A stretch of DNA of 64,000 nucleotides from Zygnema cylindricum (lineage: Eukaryota > Streptophyta > Zygnematophyceae > Zygnematales > Zygnemataceae): NCBI GenBank assembly GCA_037447655.1, contig JBBHKE010003104.1:99554-163553 (forward strand). Reading direction: 5' to 3'. The notes under the pieces were generated by a model that was not told where the DNA came from, made no database searches, and saw nothing but the letters and a program-made list of their open reading frames with translations. Position numbers and translations under genes: made by a program. Below, piece after piece: positions 24,441-35,536 of this stretch (position 1 is its first letter; every line of letters starts with the position of its first letter).

Positions 24441-27400
24441 GTTATTTTTGGCGAACCTCTTTGGTTTTTTGGTAAGTTATTCTCAATTAATTGTTTATCC
24501 CTTTCCCTTTTTACTGGTGTTGGGGAAATGAAATTTTTAAAGCCTATTATGAGGAAAATGAAGAGAATCATTGTTTTTTGTATGAAAGAAATGGCGTTTG
24601 CATTGTATTTGTCACGATACTGGTTCTTTTCTACCTCTTTTAATCCCTTTTTGAGCCCATAAAAATACCATTTCCTATTTCCCCTCATAAATTTATCATT
24701 TTTTTTTCCTTTTTCTTCCTTTTCATTTCAAGTTCAACGCTGACCATTATTTTTATGAATGATTTTTTTTAACATATTCCCAAAAGTAGACATTATCTCT
24801 TAACCCATTTCAATCCTTTTGAAGCCCATCTTTTCTAGAATATTGGCAAAAAATGAGAATCCTCTCTTTTTGTCTTTTATCTTTTATTTTTTCTTCTCGT
24901 TGTTTCGCTTTGACCTGTCGTTTTTTAGATATTTGAATGCCACAAATTTACAATATTCTATCGAAATCGGAGCTTTTTCGAAATTTACTTCTTTACTTCG
25001 GTGGTCTGTTTGGACTTTTTTGGAAAATAGTACGATTGAAAATTTAAATCGTACGAAAAATAGTCCCAAAACTTTCGAAACCAATAATACTCTGTATTCC
25101 CCAGCAACAAATTTTTACGGGGATGACGGTAAAAACACCGAAGAGAGAGGGACGGAGACAGAGAGGGAGAAGAGGAGAGAGAGGCAATGGGAGAAAGAAA
25201 GGGAAAGGGAAAGGGAGAGGGAGAGGGCGAGGGAGAGGGAAAAAGAAAAATGCCAGGAACATCGGTCTGCTCAAGAAGAGATGGAATCGTGGAATGTTCG
25301 GGCTGCAGAAATTTGTACCGTACTTTTTTCCCTACTCGGGCAGCGGAAAAAAGAATCAAATGCAAAAAAATCCGTCGGGAATTCGGCTTATATGGAGTTG
25401 GCAACGAGAAATATTTTGAAATGTTTTGTCGATGTTTTTCAGGAAATGGACCGATCGGATCAGGGTCGAGAAATCGCATTATTTTTTAGGTCAGTTCCGC
25501 CAAAAAACCAGCAAAAGAAAAAAGGTTATAACACAGAAGATTGCTTAACATTGTTAACTTTTATGGCTTTTTTCTTCTAATGTCATTCAAGGGTAAGTGG
25601 GATATTTTTCTGGTCTGCACAGATGATAAATCTTTTTGTGCACGACAAGTATTTCGTGAGATTGATTGTCTAGTTGTGAACTGTTTGTTATTTAAGAATT
25701 TGTTATTTATTTTTTAGTAATGCCTAAAAAGATAAGTGAGTATGTGGAATTTGCACTTAAACCTGATATTTAAACCTGAAATCAGTATGGCCTAAATCTA
25801 AAACTTGAATTACTTAAACCTCTCACCTTGAATATTTACCTGAAACCTTAAGTATAAACCTTTGATCTTAAGTTTATTTTAAAATTAAACTTAAACTCTT
25901 AAATCCAAACCTTAAATTGTACATGTAAACTCTAAATCTTACGGCTATATCTTAAATTTATACCTCATTTTGCACTAAACCTCATTTTTTCATCTATTCG
26001 TCGGCTTATCAATTACAGATGTCAATCTTCCGTTTTCCAAAGCTATGTCCTTTACATTTTTCGAACAATCCTTAGTGATTCTCAATCAAATCTCAAGCTT
26101 TTCCACAAAGAAGATATATGGAAACTACTATTTTCTCCCACATTTTTTTATTACGGAATTGCAGCACAATCTCCGATATATGAATTTCCGGAGAGTGGAA
26201 GCCTTAGTGGGAGATCTGATAGTTTTGGAGGTAGTGGGAGATCTGACGGTTCTCGAACTCCAATAAAATTTCCCGAAAACCTTCCTGCTTCAAAAGTAAA
26301 AACTCAAGATGCAGCGAAAATTTTGAAAGCTCTCGAAATCAAAACAACAAGAGGAACTGAAAAGTTTCGTGGAAATACGAAAACTCCGGGAGCTAGTCCT
26401 AGAGGTAATTCTCAATTACCAGAGTTAAATATTCCTACGAAAACTTTGAGAAAAATTGAAGTTCAGTCGCGAGGAACTCCCACACCCAGAAGAGGAAAAG
26501 ACGAGCCTTTGTCTTCACAATCGACTCCAAAAAAACTAAGAGATTATCCCTGAATCGATTTGAGGAGATGGATTGACGAGGATCTGAATGGAGTTATTTC
26601 TTTTTGAATGCGCCTGACGATCGCTCGGAGGATTTTGACAGCCTCCCTCTCCCTCCCTCTCCCTCCCTCTGCCCTCCTTCCCACTGCCCTCTCCCTCTCA
26701 CTCTCCCTCTTACCTCCCTCCCACTCCCTCTTACCTCCCTCTCACTCCCCCTCTGACCTTCCCTCTTCTCTCTCTCCTCCAGCCGGAAGTAGAGGCCCTC
26801 CTGGAGGCCCTCCATAGGTGTGCCATGGTGCCGCGTGTCGCTGCCTCATTGGCTCGTTGCATTCACCGTATTCTCCAACTAAGTCAGGAAACCACCATTT
26901 CCTCTCTCCTAAAACTCGAGGGAAGTCTCCAATTTTCACAAATTATGAGTCGGCAACAAGCAGTTTGTAGGGAGAGGGAAGGAGAGAAGGAGCGAGAGAG
27001 GGAGCGGGAGAGGGAGAAAGAGAGAGAGGGAGGGAGGGAGAAAGAGAGGGACAAAGAGAGGGACGTGCAACTGTCGGAATTATCGCCAAAGATCGGGTCG
27101 CCGGTGAAGACTTCTTCGGGTTTTTTTCGTGGAAATGTGGTGAGGAAGACAGCGGGAATGGAGGGAGAGGCTTGGTGGGGAGTGAGAAAAACTATTTTTT
27201 CTCTTTTTGAAGATTATTTGACGAGTTCGAATGAGGCGAGAAGTACCGCATCCACAAATTGGGAAGTTATGAATGCAGTTTTCGGGCATTTGTGGGAATC
27301 GCAAGCTCGAAAATTTGCATTAAAGACGATAATGCTCCTCATGAAGGTGGGAATAATTTGTTTTTTTGTGGTGATGCAGGTTTCGATTTTCGTTTTCTCT

Positions 27401-30011
27401 TTTGTGTTGGGAAGGTTTTATGTTTTTGCGAGTTTGTGGGTTTTGTCTTTTCTGAGGCTGTGGGGTTTTTGCCTTCGGCGAGGTTTTGTGTCGTCATATT
27501 TCTGAGGTTCCTTTTTGAAGTTGAAAGGGACAGGAGAGGAGGAGGAGATAAAAGGAGAGGAGGGAGAGAGAGGACATTTCTGTTATGTTCGCTCTGTTCA
27601 AGTGTTGATTTTCAAGTATTGAGGGAGAGGGAGAGGAGGGAGAGGGAGGACATTTCGGTTATGTTCGCACTGTTCAAGTGTTGATTTTCAAGTATTGAGG
27701 GAGAGGAAGAGGGAGAGGAGGGAGGGTGTTGAGTTTTACAGGCTCCTTCTAAATCTACTTGGGAAAAAATGGGTCTCTTTACTCGGTACATCGAAACTTT
27801 TCCTTTGGCGAAAGTGACTTGTCAAACGGAAGGGATTTCGGTTCTTCAAGATTTACTAGCGAGTGTGAGAGAAGTCTTGAGCGACGATCCAGAGGTGAGA
27901 GTGAATTTTTTTTCTTTTTCTTGCTTTTTTTTTTAACATGCCCTGGTGAAACCGTTCGTTTTTTGTTTTCGATGTTTGTTTTTGTTTTTGTTTTTGATGG
28001 TGCCGCATGTTTTTATCCTTTATCTTCTCCCTCTCCCTCTCTTTCTTTCTCTCCCTCTCTTTTCTCTTCCTATGCTTTGATCTGTTTTCTTCTTCTCTTT
28101 CCATGGATCGTCACCATTTTTTACAAAGACACGCTGGATCGTTGAGCAGACGGAGCGTGGTTTATTTGAACTATTTATTTGTTTTAGTTTTGGTAGAGAA
28201 CCTCTCGACCTTTCTGTAATCTTTGATATCTGATGTAAATCATGTCGAAACGGAAGTTAACTTGGGTCTCTTTTTTTTTTTTTTTTTTTTTTTTCTTTTT
28301 CTGGGCAGCATTACCAAGGTCTTTTTGTTGAAGGAGGATGTTTTGTTCAAATTGTATCTTTACTTGATACAAAGGAAAAAGAACTTTGTCTCGATGTTGT
28401 TCTTACTCTTATCAAACTTCTCGCGGGAAACGAGGCTTCAAAGGCAAGTAATGTCATTAACAAATTTATGTTTTTTTAAATGTCATTAACAAATTTATGT
28501 TTTTTTATATGTCATCAACAAATTTATGTTTTTTTAAATGTCATCAACAAATTTATGTTTTTTCAAACGTCATTAGCAAATTATGTTTTTTTAAATGTCA
28601 TTGACAAATTTATGTTTTTTTAAATGTCATTAGCAAATTTATGTTTTTTGTAATGTCAGTTACAAATTTATGTTTTTTTAAATGTCATTAACAAATTTAT
28701 GTTTTTTTAAATGTCATTGACAAATTTATGTTTTTTTAAATGTCATTGACAAATTTATGTTTTTTTAAATGTCATTGACAAATTTATGTTTTTTTAAATG
28801 TCATCAACAAATTTATGTTTTTTTAAATGTCATCAACAAATTTATGTTTTTTTAAATGTCATTAACAAATGTATGTTTTTTGAAAGAAAGTAGTTATCAC
28901 AAACAAAATGTTTTTTATCTAAGAATCCAAAGAAGTTTAGTTGTCTTGGGAAAGAAGTTTTTTTAAAATCGTACGAAGAAGTATAGGAGGTTTTGAGTGA
29001 CCATTTTTTGGTAAAATGTTAATATCTCAAGTGGGTTTCATAACTTTCTTTTGAGATGAGTTTTTGAGTTTAAAGTCGTTTGGAAATGTTTATTTGATTT
29101 GTCATAACACTTCAAAGTAAAATTTTTGATTTTCAAAACTGAGTTCATGTGTTTCTCCATAAGTATTCCACAATGTGAATAAGATTACCATATGAATATG
29201 GTTTTCTTTTTTTGTCTCCTCTTTAATCCTTTGAGATCTGAAAAATATTAGTTGCAAGGAGATTATTTTCTTGCTTTGTTTCTTTTTATTACAATGTTAT
29301 TTTATACAATACAACATAGTATGACATCATATTACATAATATGATATACAGTACAATACAGTAAAATGACAATGTACTACAAAAGAGTACGATACAATAC
29401 AACATGATATAAAATAGGATATGATACAGAAACTATGTAAAACAGTATTTTTTGCCCACACCTTCAATTTTCGAGAAACGTTTATTCACAAATCTCAAAA
29501 GGACAGAAAATATCAGAAAGTTAGTTTACAAGAACAGGATGTTGCGCTTCATTAGATTAAAGTTGTTGAGTTTGTGGTCTGTTTGTTTAGTTCCTTCAAT
29601 TATTTATTTAGGTTTATTTACTTATTTACGTTTATTTATTTATTTAGGTTTATATGCCATTTGTTTAGTTGCTTTAAACTTCAACTCTCGGAAACATTTT
29701 GTTTGATTTCCTTACTGTTGGGGTACGTTTTTCTTTCAGGGTTTTCTTTCTTCCTTTTTTCCTTTTTCTTACAAGGAGCGATAACATTTTGTTTGATTTC
29801 GTTACTGTTTATGGAGCTTCTTTCTTTCTTTATTTTTCCTTTTTTTTCTTCTTTACAGGGAGCTCTACGAGTGGACGTGGGTCCAGGATATACGGTTTTA
29901 GGAAATCTTCTTTTGGAATGTTATCAGAGGGAACCGGACTCTTCTTTACTTAGCGTTTTGTTGGACATGTTAGTCGATGGAGATTTTGACATACCAAATA
30001 ATATGTTGATC

Positions 30012-30062
<51 letters not shown>

Positions 30063-30340
30063 TTCTCTACGTCTCCCTCTCTCCCTGTCTTTCTCTCTCT
30101 CGCGTGTACTCTCTTCGGACAAAAAATGAACTTTTTGCCGAATGTCTTCTTATTTATCATTTTTTTATTAGCTGAGATACTTTAGTTTTCATCGGAAAGT
30201 CAAATTGTCACTTTCTGTTTGTTACGTAGTCATATATTAATACGGTGTATTTTGGGGTTTCTTTTCTTCTTTCTCTTGTGTCTTTTCCTCTTTTTCAGAG
30301 TGAAGATGCGGTTGTTTTGTTTTTCACTGTTCTTCGCCAG
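16230..30340 (+). CDS. BCHB: BEACH domain-containing protein B (BCHB)-like, N-terminal part only
   Basis: Exons: 16230-16345 (ATG 16230), 16741-16804, 18352-18601, 20486-20620, 22356-22740, 23534-23732, 24251-24325, 24929-25489, 26019 to about 26550, 26783-27346, 27742-27894, 28309-28443, 29859-30014, 30299-30340. About 1120 residues are encoded against roughly 2600 in plant BCHB. The armadillo-like N-terminal half matches piece by piece: EGLEVLNALTIVTRSS (exon 4), LETGGMGNFV|ELIRILRLL (5/6), LALKVLREAL|YLNATNLQ (7/8), VLYIFRTILSD (9), CIHRILQLSQETTISS (10), LLSVLLDMLVDGDFD (13), EDAVVLFFTVLRQ (14). Family members are very large proteins acting in vesicle traffic or RNA granules. Oddities: exon 5 is one base too long for its phases, the exon 9/10 joint is unresolved with an in-frame TGA at 26551, and no exon for the concanavalin-like, PH, BEACH or WD40 parts is present downstream. 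Exons 5, 8 and 10 contain Gly or Arg/Glu microsatellite stretches. It may be a truncated gene, a pseudogene, or an assembly break. Confidence 0.8.
16860..17039. mobile_element. MITE in intron 2 of the BCHB-like gene
   Basis: Starts TACACTGCCCATCGCTGTTA and ends with the inverse ATTAACTCTAATAGTGATGG plus GCAATGTA. The 180-bp element belongs to the CACTGCCC subgroup of the TA-flanked family, also seen at 42953 and 56067. Confidence 0.72.
20264..20499 (+). repeat. Tandem repeat duplicating the exon 4 splice acceptor
   Basis: Units of about 73-77 bp (20311-20387, 20388-20460, 20461 onward, plus a partial unit from 20264) each carry AAATGAAAATG, a T-run with CCAGGGGAAGAAAA or CCAAGGGAAGAAAA, and GTATAAATNGATNATAATCG. 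The last unit runs into true exon 4 (20486). The second unit has an equally good ttttttccag|GGGGAAG acceptor. The first has CCAAG instead of CCAGG. Confidence 0.75.
20711..21027 (+). repeat. Pyrimidine microsatellites in intron 4: (CT)n, (TCTCC)n and a C20 run
   Basis: A chain of CTCG/CT repeats, then TCTCC pentamers (about 20838-20926), then about 40 CT units, then 20 consecutive C (21008-21027) followed by five G. Ser/Leu/Pro ORFs in all frames are artefacts. The run is prone to sequencing and assembly length error. Confidence 0.92.
21879..22330. repeat. Three tandem units of about 85 bp, one holding a MITE
   Basis: Units start CACGGACGACAT at 21879, 21966 and 22268. Each has a CCGAAGTACAAAA-like stretch, then TTCGTTTTTCGTCTTTTTT and a T-rich tail. 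The middle unit is 302 bp because a 218-bp MITE sits inside it. Subtracting the MITE gives 84 bp, matching the first unit (87 bp). Confidence 0.75.
21996..22213. mobile_element. MITE inside a tandem repeat unit (intron 4 of BCHB-like gene)
   Basis: Ends TACACCGTGAATCGTTATTA and the inverse CTAATAACGATTCAAGGTGT plus A. Neighbouring repeat units without the insertion (…CACCACTTGTCC at about 22293) act as related empty sites, showing that the element inserted after the repeat had been duplicated. Confidence 0.78.
22535..22672 (+). repeat. (GGA)n / poly-G tract inside coding exon 5
   Basis: About 18 GGA triplets are followed by G-rich sequence with a run of seven G and several runs of five. It lies between two recognisable coding parts of the BCHB-like exon and would encode poly-Gly/Arg or poly-Glu/Gly depending on frame. 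The frame before and after the tract differs by one base. Confidence 0.88.
22874..23533 (+). repeat. Long polypyrimidine tract filling intron 5
   Basis: CTT repeats (about 22893-22990) and then a 15-16 bp degenerate unit of the type TTTCTTTTCCTTCCC, repeated about 30 times to the exon 6 acceptor. Purines are rare between about 23050 and 23530. On the other strand it reads as Lys/Arg/Gly/Glu ORFs up to 246 codons, which are artefacts. Confidence 0.9.
23735..23900 (+). repeat. (GGGAGA)n purine tract at the start of intron 6
   Basis: GGGAGGGAGAGAGG-type repeats start right after the exon 6 donor. The surrounding introns carry the pyrimidine version in the same orientation, so both strand polarities occur within one transcript. 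Confidence 0.85.
24326..24928 (+). other. Probable U12-type (minor spliceosome) intron 7 of the BCHB-like gene
   Basis: The donor GTATCCTCT matches the U12 consensus RTATCCTTT at 8 of 9 bases. Upstream of the acceptor (ttttttag at 24928) lies CTTTGAC, with its A 16 nt from the splice point, close to the U12 branch-site core CCTTRAC and at the expected distance. The flanking exons join in phase (LREA|LYLNATN) and match the family on both sides, so the intron position is secure even though the spliceosome class is inferred. Confidence 0.6.
28444..29858 (+). other. GC-AG intron 12 of the BCHB-like gene
   Basis: The exon end TCAAAG is followed by GCAAGT, the strong consensus of GC-type donors. 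Exon 12 (LDVVLTLIKLLAGNEASK) and exon 13 (GALRVDVGPGYTVLG) align with BCHB without a gap and in phase 0, leaving no nearby GT alternative. Most of the first 440 bp is a minisatellite. Confidence 0.7.
28451..28886 (+). repeat. 29-bp minisatellite, about 15 units
   Basis: The unit is ATGTCATTAACAAATTTATG followed by TTTTTTTAA, with few changes (CATCAAC, CATTGAC, CATTAGC). It starts 7 bp after the GC donor of the intron. High unit identity suggests recent expansion. Confidence 0.93.
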
Positions 30341-33300
30341 GTACGACTTTTTTTTTTTTTTTTTTGCAGTCATATTTTTAAACAACTTAAGACGAGAAAA
30401 AAATAACAATTATTGCCAACCATAAAGGACAAATAGCTTTTTGCTGTCCTTCACAAATACTTATGCAAAGCCTCATAAAACTGAAAAACTACACCTTGGT
30501 ATTTAACAAAGTTCAGTTCATAAATAACGTTGTACCATACTAAACATGGTGCGTTGTCAGCTCTTTATTTTCCATCTCTTTCTTTCTCCCCTTTCTCTTT
30601 CTTTCTTTTTTTCCTCCCTACCTCTCTCACTCCCGCTCCCTCTCCCTCCTCTCCGAGAGCTCTCGCATTTTACAACTCAAAATTTCTCCTTTTCCTCTAT
30701 ACCTCTCTCCCTCTTCCTCTCCCCCTCCCGCTCCCTCTTCCGCTCCCTCTCCCTCTCCCAATCTTTTGTCATGGGTGTGTTATTCTGCCCTAATGGCTCA
30801 TGGTTGACAGCTTAATCTTTGTGTTTTTAATTCTTTTTTGATTGAAAGTCTTCCTGTTAATGCTCTGGTGGGTCACAGCTTCGGGGAACATACGGCAAGT
30901 TTATGACCTGGCGCGGTTTGATAGGGATCCATAGTTTTTTTACCAGGGACGATTTTTTCCTCCCTCCTTTTCCTGGTTAATGTTACGATTATGCTTTTGG
31001 AAATTGCCGATCAGCGACGTCAATGATTGCGTGCAGCAAAAAAAAGAGAGATTATTTTGGTGGAATAAGTGGTAGGATAACTTCGTGCCCAGTACTACTA
31101 TTTGTTGTATCAAGAGAAAGTGAAAGTGCGAGAGAAAGCACTTTTTTGTATGCTTCATTGGCATGGGGGCTCCGATGGTGTCTCTTGTGGTAGGCAAAGA
31201 GGTAAACGTTTTTCGAGAAAAAAAATTTGTTGTCTTTTTAGATTGTGTCTTGGAAACAAGGAGCCCTGGGAGTGGAGGGGCTCACAAATTTCATGCATGA
31301 TTTCCCATCTCTGGTCAAACAGAAAAGGGAACACAGGGACCCTGAATGGCCAAAAAGTTACTTAGATGGATAAAAAAGTTAGTCTGTTTGTGCAGTCTAG
31401 CTGCTACTCTTTTTCCAAAGCCGGAAAAATAGCGTGAGTGCCTGTAAAATGGCTCGTTTCAGCCTCTGATGTTCCCTAACGTTGTCTCGATGGAGTGAGG
31501 AATTGGTAACATTCTTTCATTTTTTAAAGGTTGTCTGCGTCCTATTTCCCAGCAGTTTTGTTTTTTTTTAAGCATTGATTTCACTTGTTGCTTAATGGGT
31601 TGGTTGTATACATGGTGAAGCATAAAATCTGGAGTGTGTTGAAGCATACGGGAGTTGAATTTGATGAAGACCCATTGCTTGTTCACGAAAATTCGACAGC
31701 AATTCATTGATTATTCAGTCATGACATTTCTGCCCAGATTTCGAAATGATTTGCAAATGTTTTAATTCTGCCAATTTTTTCTCTGAGAAGTCAAATGGGC
31801 GTGGGACGAAAATGGATTCCATAAAAACACCCACGACTGAAGTGTGTGTGGAAATGGCGTCTATCGCAAACAGCTTAACATCTTTTCAGTGGAAGCTGGT
31901 ATCTTACAAATCTCTGCCCAGAAGTTGAGGAATGCTGAGAGCTTAGACCTTGTGCGGGTGGGAAGCTGGACGGTCCTATCTGTGTTTCCATACTATCAGG
32001 AATTGCTGTGAAAAAATATTTGAGTAGAAAGTAGAAGTTAACGGGAGAGGAACTGATGGAGGAAGCAGTAACGTTGCTGATTGAGGAGGATGGGTCCTTG
32101 CAATAGGTTTTACTAATAAGCTTTACAGAATGTGTGATGATAAACCATAATAAACTATTTCAGTAAATGGAAACAAAGCAAAAGACGGGGCAAATGAGCT
32201 GAACGAAGTTAAGTGCATCTTTTGGCTGCCCCAGACTGAGTCGCCTCGAAACATGTCCTGATCTTCTCTGGTTTCGTGTTTTCTTTTTGTGTAGTATGCC
32301 AAGTCTGATATAATAACTTTATTTTAAGAAATGTGAACACGTTTGCTGCAGAAGTGAGGTAGGCAAACTAAAACTAAGGGTGTACAACCAAGAAACTCAA
32401 AAGACTGCCAAACGCCAAAAAACAGAAAAAAAACATAATCTAACCCAGCAATGCGTCCAAAAGAAAAAAGAAAAGATTTAACAAACCCAACCGAAAGCTC
32501 AGTTGTGTCTCGTTTTCCTTAATGCACTAACCCATGTTGATCAAGGTCCCGCCTCGAGTGGAGGCCCAGGTGTCCATTCCTCATAATACCAAAACGCTCA
32601 CGATACTTCCATTCACTTTTCCCTCAACAATTTCAAGCACTTTTTCACTCTTTTCAAAGTTTTTTTCATCTTTCCCTGTTCGGTAGTCCTTTGAAAAGAT
32701 TTATAAAAGATTTATCGAAGACAACCTCCAGGCGAAGCTAGTGGGGTGCGTGAAACTATGGTTAGATATAGGAGGAAGAATATGGTCCAATTAGCAAACC
32801 TCGGGAGAGAGCAAATCTCTCTTTAAAGAGCCGAGAAAAGGTGGATGAAAGAGCCTATGCCTAGGCCACCCCCTCCCCCCCTCCCTCCACTCCCATTCAC
32901 ATTTCCCTTCTCTCCCTCCCCCCTTCCCCTCTCCTCCTCCCCCCTTCCCCTCTCCTCCTCCCTCTTCCTCCCCCTCTTAACCCTCCCTCTCCCTTCCCTC
33001 ATTAACCCTCCCTCTTCCCCCTCCCTCACTCATGTGGACAAAGTTCGGATGGTGCAGTAATGACGACTAAAGGTGAATGAAGGTTCGCGATGTGGCACGC
33101 CCGGACGAGTCCCGGTCGCAGATGAAAGAGAAACCAAGCTGCTATTGACCAAGAAAGAAAGGTCACTAGTCAACGAATAAATACACAAGACAAACGATGC
33201 TACTATTTTAAGACTGTCAAAAATGATTTCCAAAAAATAATTTAGTAATTTAAAAATTAATGATAGCATGAGATGTAACTCCTGTTTTCATGATTTCTAC

Positions 33301-35536
33301 ATCTCAGTTGATATCTTTGACAAACTCTTCCTAAGGAGAGTATATATTTGTAATGGAAAGTATATATTTGTCACGTATCTTCGATATTTTCACATTTTAT
33401 ACTTACCGCGACATAAGGCTCCTTCCTCATTAGGCATCTTTATAAGATATGATCCAGCCAATCTTATATGAGAAGTTCAGAGACTGTGACATTCTTGCTT
33501 TGTCATCAGATAAATCACTGCGCAAGATCTGTAACTTTCCTTGTAACTCGGACAAAAAAATAAAAAACTCAGACAAGAAAGTAATTGTGAGTTATACCTC
33601 TTAATGAGGGTAACCAAACTATTCCTAGTTTTTCTGTTAAATTATACACGGTTTTGTTTAAGTGTGCACAATTTATCTCGGCAATGTACAACTCATCTGT
33701 ACTAGTTACAACCATCTCTGAATTCACATATTGAATTAAGTGCCCTACAAGATATTATACCCACAATATTGCTTTATGAATCTCGGCGCGATTAATGGAC
33801 TGCAGCATACCTCCAAATTTCTAGAAATTGGAAAGGTTGCACAAAATTAGCAACTGGTCACTGACAATTACACCATGAATCGTTATTAGTGTTAACGTGT
33901 TTTTACGGCTCTTTAAACATCTTTTCTTCGGACACGCATGTCGGTTTTTAGATCTGACGGTTGCGAATGAAAGGTAAGATTCTCAGCTTCCGATTGATGA
34001 TCCCAAATTGAAAATTGGACAGGAGTGTACGGAGAAAATATGTTTGAAGTGGCAAAAAACTTTATTAACACTAATAGTGATCCACGGTGTGCATTGTTGA
34101 ACAAAACAATTTTCCAAACATCCAAAATCTCAAAAAAGTGTTCTACAGTATTTCTTTTGCACAATTATGATGTTTTTTTTCTGTCTCATAAATTGTAAAA
34201 ATTCCTACTGTAACTACTGTTTTTTATATACACCAATACTAGGACATAGTCCCCAAACAGCAAAGCAACATCTCTAAGTGCATATTTCATGCAGAAATCA
34301 CATAAAGAAGTCACTGGTACATAATTTCCATGAAGGAACATGTTTCGCACTGCATAGTTAGATCACAATCATAACATGCCACAGGTATCGGCCCAACATC
34401 CAGTATTATGACTACTTGAGATCTCCTTTTAGTTCCCATGTATGCAGATGGTTTTCCATCACATGTTTAAATAAAGCATATTATTAAAGACATGTCTTCC
34501 ATAGTCTCTCAAAACTCACGTAGCTCAAAGACAATTATGTCTATTGATAATGATAATGGCAATGGTATACCAACCCCAGATTTAAAATTGTGACTACTTT
34601 GGATTTCCTTTTCATTTACATGGTTTACCATCGCACGTATAAAAAAAAATAAAATGTCAAGGATATTCAATCAGTAACCTAAAGAGCCTGACGTCTTTAG
34701 TGCTCTCTTCAGCCTGATCCGGCTGAAGAACAATTACGACCATAGATGAGGACGACGACCATAATGGACCGAAACAGATGACACAAATTCTTAACACATA
34801 TGCTTTAACTTCAATCCGGTGAGCAGCACTCACAAACCAAACATGAGTGAGCTGTGCTCTGCCTGACCTTATATATAGATGAGACGGTTTGCAGTACTGT
34901 AGACTCGATAAACCTATTTTCTGTTCAAGAAAAGAAACAATCAACAACACAGCACTAAAGTTTACACATCTCTGACCAATGAATGGCCGTCGTAGTACAA
35001 TCACTTTTGAGCTTGGATGTCCTCTACTAATAAGTGGTAGGTACAGTAAAATTAGGTTCACATAAGAGTTGTATACCTTTCAGCAAATGCAAATTCATCT
35101 ATCCTATTCCTCTCCCTCTCCCGTCCCCCCCCTTCCATTCTCCCCTCTCTCCCTCTCCCCTCCCCTCTCCCCCGCGCAGAAAATATGATACTTGTGGTAC
35201 ACAAATCAAATTTTGAAACCATGACACGATATATTTGAACCTCACCACTACCGTGATGGAAAAACATTTTTGAACTCTGACAAAAGGATTTGGATGAGGG
35301 CATTACACATCACATGCTGCGCCATGTGACTTTAGAGAACTTTATTTTGTACTTATGCCTATGCCTATACCTATGTCCATGCCCGTGTCGAGATCTCAAA
35401 CTATCCTATAAAGGCAAAAAACTCTGATGAGCCAACCTGGAGTTAAAGAGCAACTTCAGAGTAATAAAAAAGGGTGCAAATGGCTCATTTAAGAAAACAA
35501 ACATTAAAGAAATGCACCTGGCTACCTTAAATAGTC
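30341..35536. other. 5.2-kb region with no convincing gene
   Basis: It holds a donor-like gtacga after the last BCHB exon, CT-rich tracts (30560-30770, 32870-33035, 35103-35172), one MITE (33869-34091), and a hexamer run of the TATGCC type near 35350. I searched for the missing C-terminal BCHB exons and found none. A 134-codon minus-strand ORF at 34657-35061 lacks family resemblance. The stretch 30850-31450 is less AT-biased but shows no clear coding signal. Confidence 0.5.
33869..34091. mobile_element. MITE of the 6587 subfamily
   Basis: Begins TACACCATGAATCGTTATTA and ends with the inverse TAATAGTGATCCACGGTGT. The interior shares AACATCTTTTCT, CTTCCGATTG and the AGTGTACGGAGAAAATATG hairpin arm with the copy at 6587-6793. 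Confidence 0.72.

Noticed and set aside
31080-31193. Possible extra BCHB exon (YLLYQEKVKVREKALF… with flanking ag and gt)
   Set aside because: Similarity to the next expected BCHB segment is too weak, and no following exon supports it.
34657-35061. 134-codon minus-strand ORF
   Set aside because: No recognisable motif, no splice context, composition like surrounding noncoding DNA.
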